Assembly: GCA_009839635.1 (NCBI GenBank)
Contig: VXPJ01000034.1
Location: forward strand, 1-26,649
Direction of reading: 5' to 3'
DNA: 26,649 bases
DNA from: Pseudomonadota bacterium
GTDB taxonomy: Bacteria; Pseudomonadota; Gammaproteobacteria; UBA4575
The first letter of the stretch is position 1. Each line of letters begins with the position of its first letter. Of the stretch, positions 7,796-14,484 are shown piece by piece. The position numbers and the translations under genes were made by a program. The notes below the pieces were generated by a model, which was given only the letters and a program-made list of their open reading frames with translations, was not told where the DNA came from and ran no database searches.

Positions 7796-8632
7796 CTACC
7801 TTTTGCCGCCGAATGCACCCTCGATCCGGTTACCGCCGCGCCGATACCAGAAGGTGCCCGCAATTGCCTCTCCGTTGGAGCCGTAGAAGCTGCCCACCGC
7901 CTCACCCTGTTCTCTCCCGTGGCTGGTCTCGTACTGGTTTGCTGGCAGCCTGAAGGTTGCGACATCGAGGGCAGGATCATAGCCCTCGGCATACTTGTCC
8001 GTGCCGACATCGCCCTCAAAAGACATCCACCTCGTGCCGACGATCCCGCCACCGGGCAATACCTTGTACATCGATTCAAGGGAAATGTTCAAGTAGTCAT
8101 CTCGGCGGGGGTAGCGATCACGTGTCCAATACACGGCCCGCAGGCTCCCGTACACCTGGTCGCCGTCGTTGGCTTCCCAAACCCCGTTGTGATCGAGCGT
8201 GCCTTCGTAAATGCGGCCCCAGACGGGACCCGTGTATTCGAACTTGATTCCATCTGAACCCTGCGGGAGATTGTCGACCGAGCCGGTGGACGTGCCATGG
8301 ACCACCCAGTGCGAACTGTTTTCATCCCACATGGTCTCCTCTACCCGGTAATACCCCTGGTTGAAGTTCGCCCAACGGCCGTAGCTCGTGGGTGAGATCG
8401 ATTCCGTCGAGGGGGGAGGTGTCGAAGTCGTCGACTGTTGTGCAGGCGTGGGGGTGCCCGGGGCCTGGGTGTTTGTCGTCTGGGTGTTCGAGGGCGCGGG
8501 CAGTTGCAACCCGGATACCATCTCATCCCCTGGCATCACGGGCAAGGCACTGTCTTGACTGCCGCCACCTCCACCGCTGCTGCAGGCGGTGAGCAGGATA
8601 GCCATCAGCGAGACGGCAACGTGATCCCTCAC
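7796..8632 (-). CDS. Surface lipoprotein with TbpB-like C-terminal barrel
   Basis: The protein has 278 residues. The start is GTG, supported by AGGGAG five bases upstream. A short lipoprotein signal ends in the lipobox LLTAC with Cys17 as the acylated residue, then a Gly-rich tether (SSGGGGGS) and a Thr/Pro/Gln-rich linker to about residue 83. The globular part ends in AVGSFYGSNGEAIAGTFWY and then RIEGAFGGKR. This strand-turn-strand ending is that of TbpB-like barrels (GxFYGxxxxEIAGTF, then GAFGxKR). Such proteins are frequent Slam clients held on the cell surface; the ligand is unknown. A Slam gene lies at 830-2197, about 5.6 kb away. There is no neighbouring TonB-dependent receptor. I am confident of a lipoprotein and fairly confident of the barrel class. 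Confidence 0.75.
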   Translation of the reverse strand: MRDHVAVSLMAILLTACSSGGGGGSQDSALPVMPGDEMVSGLQLPAPSNTQTTNTQAPGTPTPAQQSTTSTPPPSTESISPTSYGRWANFNQGYYRVEETMWDENSSHWVVHGTSTGSVDNLPQGSDGIKFEYTGPVWGRIYEGTLDHNGVWEANDGDQVYGSLRAVYWTRDRYPRRDDYLNISLESMYKVLPGGGIVGTRWMSFEGDVGTDKYAEGYDPALDVATFRLPANQYETSHGREQGEAVGSFYGSNGEAIAGTFWYRRGGNRIEGAFGGKR

Positions 8633-8668
8633 AGTCTCTCCCTGTTGATTGACCCATGTGCTGTCGAT

Positions 8669-8687
8669 CCGCTGAAATGTTCAGCGG
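8669..8687. repeat. Perfect inverted repeat upstream of the lipoprotein gene
   Basis: CCGCTGAA (8669-8676) and TTCAGCGG (8680-8687) form perfect 8-base arms around ATG. It lies 37 bases upstream of the lipoprotein start, within its probable leader or promoter, so it could be an RNA hairpin or an operator. No regulator for it was identified. Confidence 0.6.
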
Positions 8688-8901
8688 TTCACATTGGCCG
8701 TAGACAAATCAAGGGCGTCACCCTACTACAATGTTCGGCGAGGGAGTAGCCTATGATATGGGGGGGGTTCGGTCTGTAGCGATTCCCTCGCCACCAGTTC
8801 CCAGAGCGTGCACACACCCTTTTGCTGAGTGCTCGCACACAAGCACATGGAGCACAAGGTCTCTCTCCGGGATGGACCTTTCGGAAACATTGATAAACAC
8901 G

Positions 8902-8999
8902 TATCAATATATTGGTTTTTGATAGGAACTGATAGATAAGTATCAATACCTATCAATATATTGGTTTTTGATAGGAACTGATAGATAAGTATCAATACC
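8902..8999. repeat. Two exact tandem copies of a 49-bp repeat
   Basis: Bases 8902-8950 and 8951-8999 are identical over 49 bp, and the next seven bases (9000-9006) begin a third copy. Each unit contains TATCAATA, TTGATAGG, CTGATAG and GTATCAATACC. Exact identity implies recent duplication or replication slippage. Confidence 0.95.
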
Positions 9000-9023
9000 T
9001 ATCAATTTGCTTTCAATTGATAG
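8999..9023. repeat. Perfect 9-bp inverted repeat inside the fic operator region
   Basis: CTATCAATT (8999-9007) and AATTGATAG (9015-9023) are perfect arms separated by seven bases. It overlaps the likely -35 element of fic (9007-9012), a natural position for a dimeric repressor site. Confidence 0.85.
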
Positions 9024-9036
9024 TTGTTGATATACT
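9007..9036 (+). promoter_or_regulatory. Likely sigma-70 promoter of fic
   Basis: TTGCTT (9007-9012) and TATACT (9031-9036) are separated by 18 bases. The expected start of transcription, near 9043, leaves a leader of about 34 bases. Two TTGATA sites lie inside the spacer and a third site lies over the start, so binding there would block RNA polymerase. Confidence 0.5.
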
Positions 9037-9076
9037 GTCCTATCAACAGCCCAAGAATTGATAGTTTTGATCCATT

Positions 9077-10429
9077 ATGAAAAGACCTGAAGCCGCGCCA
9101 TCCCTGAAAGATATCATGGCTACGATCAACCACGAAGAGTTGGGCAAGCTGTTTTCACCTCCCCTCGCCCAGACACTTCCTACAGTACATGGCAAGTATC
9201 TGCACTGGTCTGAGTTGAGACACAGAGACCCACCCGAAGGCTTCGACCACAAACTTTGGTGGGCCACGATCAAGCTCGCTCGCTCTCAGCCGAGAAAAGT
9301 GATTCCCTTACAGGATGCCGGGGGCACAAACTTCAGCTTTGGTATGCCCGATATGGTGTTGGAGATGCTGTACAAGATTGATGGCAAGGCTACAGGCCAG
9401 GTCGCCATCTCCGATCAGATCACCAATCCAGATACGAGAAACCGATATATCGTGAGTTCATTGATCTTGGAGGCCATCCGCTCAAGTCAACTGGAAGGCG
9501 CATCGACTTCCAGAAAGGTTGCTTCCAACATGCTGAGGTCTGGGCGCAAACCCAAGGATCGAAATCAACGGATGATTCTCAACAACTATCTTGCGATGCG
9601 CCATATTCGAGATATCAAGGGCGAAGATCTGATACCCGAACGGGTCTTGGAGCTGCACAAGATGGTGACCGATCAGACGCTGGAGGACAGCGCAGCCGCC
9701 GGAAAACTGCAAACGAACGAAGACGAACGTGTGCGTGTATTTGACAATAAAAGTGGCAAGATACTGCATGTCCCGCCTTCGGTTGACCAACTTCCTGGTC
9801 GGCTGAAGGCATTATGTGTCTTCGCAAACGAAGAACATACAGGCTCAAATTTCATACACCCCATCATCAAGGCGATCATCCTGCATTTCTGGATCGGCTT
9901 CGATCACCCATTCGAAGACGGCAATGGGAGGCTGGCACGCGCATTGTTCTACTGGTCCATGCTCAGGCAAAATTACTGGCTGTTCGAGTTTTTGTCCATC
10001 TCGGGGAATATCAGGAAAGCCCCCGCGAAGTATGGGTATGCATACTTGTACTCCGAGACGGACGAAAACGATCTGACCTACTTCATCATCCAGCAACTAC
10101 AGGTCATTATTTCTTCGATCGCAGACTTGGAAAAGCATCTACATAAAAAGATCCAGCAAGTTGCCGTACTGGAAGGCAAGCTGAAGAAGATAGGCAAATT
10201 CAATCATCGGCAGTTGGCATTGCTGAGTCATGCGCTCCGCGGCTACCGCGATGGTTATACGATCGGATCACATCAAAGAAGCCATGGCATCGCGTATGCC
10301 ACAGCGCGTGCGGACTTGCTTACGCTCCAAACACATGATTTGCTTTTCAGGGGAAGTGAAAAAAGCAAGGCTATGCGATTTTATCCGGTAGAAAATTTAA
10401 ACGAGATCATCAGGAAATTGTCGGCCTGA
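9077..10429 (+). CDS. Fic-family protein adenylyltransferase with N-terminal inhibitory helix
   Basis: The protein has 450 residues. The full catalytic motif HPFEDGNGRLAR lies at 277-288 (His277 catalytic; Asp281 for metal; GNGR for the ATP phosphates). An inhibitory motif of type (S/T)xxxE(G/N) is present as S136-SQL-E140-G141, N-terminal to the core, which places it in the self-inhibited class II Fic proteins. The C-terminal part (about 375-450) looks like a winged helix (HRQLALLSHALRG, then ATARADLLTLQTHDLLFRG), common in bacterial Fic proteins. The predicted activity is transfer of AMP to a target protein hydroxyl; the target is unknown. No toxin-antitoxin partner gene adjoins it. There is no clear Shine-Dalgarno. 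Its AT-richer composition and the repeat-filled promoter suggest horizontal gain. Confidence 0.9.
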   Translation: MKRPEAAPSLKDIMATINHEELGKLFSPPLAQTLPTVHGKYLHWSELRHRDPPEGFDHKLWWATIKLARSQPRKVIPLQDAGGTNFSFGMPDMVLEMLYKIDGKATGQVAISDQITNPDTRNRYIVSSLILEAIRSSQLEGASTSRKVASNMLRSGRKPKDRNQRMILNNYLAMRHIRDIKGEDLIPERVLELHKMVTDQTLEDSAAAGKLQTNEDERVRVFDNKSGKILHVPPSVDQLPGRLKALCVFANEEHTGSNFIHPIIKAIILHFWIGFDHPFEDGNGRLARALFYWSMLRQNYWLFEFLSISGNIRKAPAKYGYAYLYSETDENDLTYFIIQQLQVIISSIADLEKHLHKKIQQVAVLEGKLKKIGKFNHRQLALLSHALRGYRDGYTIGSHQRSHGIAYATARADLLTLQTHDLLFRGSEKSKAMRFYPVENLNEIIRKLSA

Positions 10430-10455
10430 TAATAGGAGAAATTCGGCAGTGGATG

Positions 10456-10508
10456 TCAGGGGCTGTTCGCCAGCCCAGCCCGCTACCGTTCCCGCACTCG
10501 GCCCCTGA
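10456..10508. repeat. Inverted repeat between the convergent fic and barrel genes
   Basis: TCAGGGGC (10456-10463) and GCCCCTGA (10501-10508) are perfect 8-base arms 37 bases apart. It lies in the 94-base gap between convergent genes and could form a bidirectional terminator-like structure, although no T-run follows. Confidence 0.35.
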
Positions 10509-10523
10509 ACCGATCGGCGCAGC

Positions 10524-11471
10524 CTAGAACAGGTACTTGAGCGTCAGGCTGACAGCCCAAAGCTCCACGTCTCGGAGCTTGAACACACCGTCCACCTTTT
10601 CCCGGTCGGCGCCGCTTTTGCGGATATAGGGCGGATGGCTGCGAAGCGGGTTCCATACGACACCGCTGTCCCTGAAGTCCTCGAACCGCACCCAGCGCGC
10701 CTTGAGCCCGGCCAAAAGATGATCGGTGAGTTGATAATCTATGCCCGCAATCAGCTGGTAACCGAACAGGGTGTCGGTCAACTCCTCATCAGCGACACTG
10801 GTCGTACCGGCTAGGTTCTGGCGGATTTCATTGACGTTGGGTTGCCCGGCACCCGTATTGATCTTCGCCGGGTCCAGTTCCCGCGCCCACACGCTGCCGT
10901 AGTCCACCTCGGCAAAACCAAGGCCCACGCCCGCCCCGACATACGGGGTCAGCGCGCCGCTCCCGGCAAAGTCCATGTACAGGTTGGCGAACAGGTTGTG
11001 CGAGACGAAGCTGCCAATGCGGTCGACGGCGGTGGCAATCTCCTCGGCGATCTTGCTCCGGTTGACCCCCACGGCCGAGGGGATTGGGGCGGTCTCATCA
11101 TAGTCGGTGTCGCGGTAAAAGTACTCGATCTCGGTGCGCAGCATCGAGTCCGGCAGCCGGTAGCCTAGCGCCAGGGCAAACAGCGGCCCCTCATCGGAGG
11201 AAAAACCGTTGTCCCAGCCGTCACCAAGGCCGCGACCCGGAGCCGTGCAGCTCTTGCCCTGCCCGTCGTCGGTGACGCTGGCATACCGCGGGTTGATGTA
11301 TTCGTCGCAGATGCTGGCGCGGTCATTGCTCGCCCCGTTGGAATCCAGCGAGGCGCCGAAATTCATGCCGAAGTCGCCGCTCAGGTAAAGGCCCTGGCCT
11401 GCTGCCGGGGCCCAGCCCGGCACCGCCAGCATGGCTGCCATACAGGCAGCCCTCATCACGTGGTATCGCAC
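10524..11471 (-). CDS. Outer-membrane beta-barrel protein, paralogue 1 (last gene of three)
   Basis: The protein has 315 residues with a signal peptide (cleavage near WAPAAGQ). The start is GTG, fixed by AAGGAGG five bases upstream; an ATG five codons later is possible. The mature part opens GLYLSGDFGMNFGASL and ends in the outer-membrane signature LTLKYLF, with alternating strands throughout (YVGAGVGLGFAEVDYG, LFGYQLIAGIDYQL). It belongs to the Opa/OmpA-like small barrel class. It shares with its two neighbours DRASICDEYINP near the N-terminus and a RSHP loop near the C-terminus, but is the most diverged of the three. Function is unknown: adhesin, porin or structural protein are all possible. 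It lies 13 bases after paralogue 2. Confidence 0.82.
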   Translation of the reverse strand: MRYHVMRAACMAAMLAVPGWAPAAGQGLYLSGDFGMNFGASLDSNGASNDRASICDEYINPRYASVTDDGQGKSCTAPGRGLGDGWDNGFSSDEGPLFALALGYRLPDSMLRTEIEYFYRDTDYDETAPIPSAVGVNRSKIAEEIATAVDRIGSFVSHNLFANLYMDFAGSGALTPYVGAGVGLGFAEVDYGSVWARELDPAKINTGAGQPNVNEIRQNLAGTTSVADEELTDTLFGYQLIAGIDYQLTDHLLAGLKARWVRFEDFRDSGVVWNPLRSHPPYIRKSGADREKVDGVFKLRDVELWAVSLTLKYLF

Positions 11472-11484
11472 AGTTTCCTCCTTG
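11472..11484 (-). promoter_or_regulatory. Conserved 13-base junction with ribosome-binding site, paralogues 2/1
   Basis: Reading on the minus strand, the TGA stop of paralogue 2 is followed by CAAGGAGGAAACT and then the GTG start of paralogue 1. The perfect AAGGAGG decides the GTG start. The other junction (12415-12427) has the same length and layout. Confidence 0.9.
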
Positions 11485-12414
11485 TCAGAACTTGTATTTC
11501 AGGGTCAGGCTGAGCGCAAACATCTCCACGTCGTCAGCCCTGACGGTGTACACGATCGGCTCGCTGCCATCTTTTCGCAGATTGGACGGGTGACTGCGCA
11601 AGGCATCCCACTCATCGCTGTCCTTGAACGAATCGTACTCCACCCAGCGTGCTTTGAGCCCTGCAGACAGGTGGTCGGTGAGCATGTAGTCCAGCCCTGC
11701 GATCAGCTGGTAGCCGAACAGCGTGTCGTCGAGCTCCTCGTGCTCGACCGTGGTCACGCCAGCCAGGTTAGCCTTGATCTGTACAGCGTTCGGCTGCCCG
11801 TCCCCCGTGTCGATGGCCGCAGGGTCAATGTTGCGCTGGAAGACCGCGCCGTAGTCCATCTCCGTGAAGCCCAGGCCGATGCCCGCACCGACATACGGGG
11901 TCAGGCGCCCGGAGGCGTCGAAATCCATGTACAGGTTGGCGAACAGGTTGTGCGAGGTGACGCTGTCGACAGTCTGATTCGCGGTCAGGAGTTCCCCGTC
12001 GATCTTGGCAATCAGGTTACCTCCTGGGCGAATCGAGCTGGAGGTCTCGTCGTAGCCGGTATCGCGATGGAAATACTCGAGCTCGGTGCGCAGCATCGAG
12101 TCCGGCATGTCAAAGCCGACGGCCAGGGCGAACAGAGGGCCCTCGGCGGAGGAGAAGCGGCCCTTCCAGGCGTCCCCTCGCCCTCGCGGATCCGTGCAAG
12201 TGTAGCCGGAGCCGTCATCCGTGACCGAGGCATAGAGCGGGTTGATGTATTCATCGCAGATACTGGCACGGTCATTGTCGCGGCCGTCCAGCGTCATCGA
12301 CGAGCCGAAGTTCATGCCGAAATCACCGCTGATATACAGGCCAGCGCCCTGTACGGGGGCTTGCAGTGCCACCAGGGCCAGCACACAGGCGGTGACCAGA
12401 ACATTGCGTGGCAC
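11485..12414 (-). CDS. Outer-membrane beta-barrel protein, paralogue 2 (middle gene)
   Basis: The protein has 309 residues. The start is GTG, with AAGGAGG five bases upstream. The signal peptide (VLVTACVLALVALQAPVQGA) precedes GLYISGDFGMNFGSSM; the C-terminus LTLKYKF ends in Phe as expected for BAM-dependent barrels. It is very close to paralogue 3 over most of its length, including ANLAGVTTVEHEELDDTLF and the loop YDSFKD, DEWDALRSHPSNLR. Two Cys lie near the N-terminus (in ICDEY and YTCTD) and may form a disulfide in an extracellular loop. The variable parts are at residues about 70-90 and 125-150, probably surface loops. This suggests duplication followed by loop diversification. The specific function is not known. 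Confidence 0.85.
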   Translation of the reverse strand: MPRNVLVTACVLALVALQAPVQGAGLYISGDFGMNFGSSMTLDGRDNDRASICDEYINPLYASVTDDGSGYTCTDPRGRGDAWKGRFSSAEGPLFALAVGFDMPDSMLRTELEYFHRDTGYDETSSSIRPGGNLIAKIDGELLTANQTVDSVTSHNLFANLYMDFDASGRLTPYVGAGIGLGFTEMDYGAVFQRNIDPAAIDTGDGQPNAVQIKANLAGVTTVEHEELDDTLFGYQLIAGLDYMLTDHLSAGLKARWVEYDSFKDSDEWDALRSHPSNLRKDGSEPIVYTVRADDVEMFALSLTLKYKF

Positions 12415-12427
12415 AGGATCCTCCTTG
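12415..12427 (-). promoter_or_regulatory. Conserved 13-base junction with ribosome-binding site, paralogues 3/2
   Basis: Reading on the minus strand, the TGA stop of paralogue 3 is followed by CAAGGAGGATCCT and then the GTG start of paralogue 2. Nine bases (CAAGGAGGA) match the 2/1 junction, which suggests that the duplicated unit included the ribosome-binding site. Confidence 0.9.
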
Positions 12428-13360
12428 TCAGAACTTGTACTTCAAAACCATGCTGACGGCAAACATTTCCATGTCGTCAACCTTGATGTCGTACACCACC
12501 GGCTCGCTACCGTCTCTTCGCAGATTAGACGGGTGGCTACGCAGGGCGTCCCACTCGTCCTTGTCCTTGAACGAATCGTACTCCACCCAGCGGGCCTTGA
12601 CGCCAAGCACCAGGTGGTCTGTGAGTAGGTAATCGAGGCCTGCCATCAGCTGATAGCCGAACAGCGTATCGTCGAGCTCCTCATGCTCAACCGTGGTCGT
12701 TCCGGCCAGGTTGGCCTGGATTTCGGCCGCATTGGGCAGATGATTGCCCGTTGTGATGGCCGCAGGATCAATATTGCGTGAGAATACAGCGCCGTAGTCC
12801 ATTTCCGTGAAGCCGAGGCCAATACCAAGGCCGACGTACGGAGTTAAGCGCGTATGGCCTGCAAAATCCACGTACAGGTTGACGAACAGGTTATGCGAGG
12901 TCACGCTGTCGATGGTTTGTTCTGCGGTCTTGATCTCATCGCCAAGCTTAGCCCAAATGACACCGCCCGCTCCGGCTACATAAGAGGTTTCGTCATATCC
13001 GGTGTCGCGGTAGAAATACTCGAGCTCGGTACGGATCCTCGAATCCGGCATGTCAAAACCGATTGCCAGGGCAAACAGAGGGCCTTCATCGGAGCCGTGT
13101 CGGCTGTACCATAGGCTGTCGCTGCCACGATTCCCGGCAGTACAGCTCATGCCCGATCCGTCTGCGGCAGAAGCATAGCTGGGGTTGATGTATTCATCGC
13201 AAACACTCGCCCGGTCCGTGTCATGGCCGTCAATGGTCATTGACGAGCCAAAGTTCATGCCGAAGTCGCCGCTGATGTACAGGCCCGCCTGTGCCGGGAC
13301 GGCCAGACACAGGACGATCAAGGCGACCAGTGCCGCCGTTTGGAAATAGGATTGGTTCAT
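12428..13360 (-). CDS. Outer-membrane beta-barrel protein, paralogue 3 (first gene of three)
   Basis: The protein has 310 residues from the ATG at 13360. This start gives a good signal peptide (SYFQTAALVALIVLCLAVPAQA) and has AAGGGGG about seven bases upstream; the frame is open to 13414, but the extension lacks a signal. The mature protein opens GLYISGDFGMNFGSSM and ends LKYKF. It shares nearly all strand segments with paralogue 2. The Cys pair is kept (VCDEY, MSCTA). As the first gene of the operon it is preceded by a 131-base gap holding the presumed promoter. The family is a small Opa/OmpA-like barrel; the ligand or partner is unknown. Confidence 0.85.
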   Translation of the reverse strand: MNQSYFQTAALVALIVLCLAVPAQAGLYISGDFGMNFGSSMTIDGHDTDRASVCDEYINPSYASAADGSGMSCTAGNRGSDSLWYSRHGSDEGPLFALAIGFDMPDSRIRTELEYFYRDTGYDETSYVAGAGGVIWAKLGDEIKTAEQTIDSVTSHNLFVNLYVDFAGHTRLTPYVGLGIGLGFTEMDYGAVFSRNIDPAAITTGNHLPNAAEIQANLAGTTTVEHEELDDTLFGYQLMAGLDYLLTDHLVLGVKARWVEYDSFKDKDEWDALRSHPSNLRRDGSEPVVYDIKVDDMEMFAVSMVLKYKF

Positions 13361-13387
13361 GGCAAACCCCCTTGCTCTTGTGAGACA

Positions 13388-13407
13388 CGGGCTGGTTTTC
13401 AAGCCCG
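13388..13407. repeat. Hairpin in the leader of the three-barrel operon
   Basis: CGGGCT (13388-13393) and AGCCCG (13402-13407) are perfect arms around an 8-base loop, 28 bases upstream of the first barrel gene. On the minus strand a candidate promoter (TTGCCC, 18 bases, TACGCT) lies further upstream, so the hairpin would be in the 5' leader. A role in mRNA stability or regulation is only a suggestion. Confidence 0.4.
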
Positions 13408-13491
13408 CAAGCATCAGTATGAAGCCCTAGCGTACATTCTTTTTGTTCTTCGGGGCAATTCGGCACGGCACACACCCGCGCACTGCCGGCA

Positions 13492-14256
13492 TCAGAACGC
13501 CCGCACGTACCCCACGGTCAGACCGATCTCCTCGGCATCGAAGCCCGAGGGCACGTAGGCGCTTTCCTCGGCGTTGCCGTCCCCGGTGGAGAAGCCGATG
13601 TCCCAGCTCGAATACTGGGCGCGGACATCGAGGCGGTGCGGGCCGCTGCCGAACTCCAGGCCTGCGCCAAATACCCACGGGGTGGTGCTGCGCGTCTTGC
13701 GGCTTGTGCCACGGATGATGGCGCCCTCGCTCGCAAGGTTGTCAAAGCTCGTGCGCATGGTGGTCTGCAGCCACGCCAGCCCGGCCAGCAGGTACACGGA
13801 GCGGTGGCCACCGAGCACATATCCGAGTCGTGTGTGGATCTCGAAGCTGTGATCCTTTTCCGCCTTCCATGCCCCGGGGAATACCTGCTCCGAGGGTACG
13901 GGGGTCGACCCGCCCCGGTACGAGCCCTTGAGAAAGCCGCGCACGCTTCCCGAGTACGCCGAGCCTGCCATCTCCGCAGACACCCAAGTATTGGCACCCA
14001 GCGATGTGCGGTAGCCAAGGACCGCGCTCAGCGAGTTGATCGAATCTTCCTGCGTGTCGCTGTCGCTCGTGTGGCTGCCGCCGGGGTGTGCATCGAGGAC
14101 GCCCGCGTTGTAGAACACGTCCTTGTCGTGCTTGACGTCGACCCGGGCATGGCCCAGGCGCACGCCTGCATAGAGCCCGTCGGCCCAGGCACCGGAGGTG
14201 CACGCCAGCAACAGGAGCAAAACGGTGAATCTTGAAAACATCGACGGGTCGGGCAT
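13492..14256 (-). CDS. Outer-membrane beta-barrel protein, distant relative of the three-gene set
   Basis: The protein has 254 residues. The signal peptide (FTVLLLLLACTSGAWA) precedes GLYAGVRLGHARVDV, typical of the Opa/OmpA-like barrel domain; the C-terminus GLTVGYVRAF ends in Phe. Strand-like segments include LSAVLGYRTSLG, TRLGYVLGGHRSVYLLAGLAWLQ and WVFGAGLEFGSG. It lacks the DRASxCDEYINP and RSHP elements of the three tandem genes, so it is not a recent copy of them. A second possible start is the ATG at 14241, which loses only five residues. It has its own promoter-like sequence and lies 131 bases upstream of the three-gene operon in the same direction. Function is unknown. Confidence 0.82.
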   Translation of the reverse strand: MPDPSMFSRFTVLLLLLACTSGAWADGLYAGVRLGHARVDVKHDKDVFYNAGVLDAHPGGSHTSDSDTQEDSINSLSAVLGYRTSLGANTWVSAEMAGSAYSGSVRGFLKGSYRGGSTPVPSEQVFPGAWKAEKDHSFEIHTRLGYVLGGHRSVYLLAGLAWLQTTMRTSFDNLASEGAIIRGTSRKTRSTTPWVFGAGLEFGSGPHRLDVRAQYSSWDIGFSTGDGNAEESAYVPSGFDAEEIGLTVGYVRAF

Positions 14257-14270
14257 TCTCGTTGCGGCCC

Positions 14271-14300
14271 AATATATACCCGGGTCTTCACGTTATACAA
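14271..14300 (-). promoter_or_regulatory. Candidate promoter of the fourth barrel gene
   Basis: On the minus strand TTGTAT (14300-14295) is followed after 18 bases by TATATT (14276-14271), or after 16 by TATATA. The predicted start of transcription falls within about ten bases of the GTG/ATG region, so the leader would be very short. Confidence 0.4.
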
Positions 14301-14484
14301 TTTCTGTTGTAAAAAAATGTGCCCCCGTTCCGGAGGTTGCGGGAGGGAGCGGATCGCAAAATCCTGAAACGTATTTACAAACGAAGCAGAACAGCGTATT
14401 AGTTTGCCGCCGAAGCTGTTGTCATCGGACGGGGATCGCCGAACCCCCGGTCCCCGGCACCCAAAACGAGGAACCCGTCTGCAG

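Larger units (their letters stand above)
8890..9063. promoter_or_regulatory. Array of twelve TTGATA/TATCAA sites before fic
   Basis: Twelve exact copies of one hexamer occur in 174 bases. TATCAA starts at 8902, 8941, 8951, 8990, 9000 and 9041. TTGATA starts at 8890, 8919, 8968, 9017, 9027 and 9058. Near-matches (CTGATAG) add to the count. Sites at 9017 and 9027 lie between the likely -35 and -10 of fic, and one at 9041 lies at the expected transcription start. Such clustering of direct and inverted copies is typical of a cooperative operator. The Fic protein has a C-terminal winged-helix-like segment, so autorepression is a reasonable inference. An iteron-like origin is less likely because no replication gene is present. 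Confidence 0.7.
8633..9076. other. AT-rich divergent intergenic region with repeat arrays
   Basis: These 444 bases separate the divergent lipoprotein and fic genes. The left half holds a short perfect inverted repeat (8669-8687) and otherwise nothing recognised. The right half (8890-9063) is very AT-rich and filled with TATCAA/TTGATA motifs, described separately. I see no gene here. Confidence 0.8.

Noticed and set aside
8902..9006. CRISPR array
   Set aside because: The 49-bp units abut each other with no unique spacers and there are no cas genes.
8890..9063. Plasmid-type iteron origin
   Set aside because: Sites occur in both orientations around a promoter and no replication initiator gene is present; surrounding genes are chromosomal.
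10524..13360. Single fragmented large gene instead of three barrels
   Set aside because: Each frame has its own signal peptide, start, ribosome-binding site and terminal Phe.
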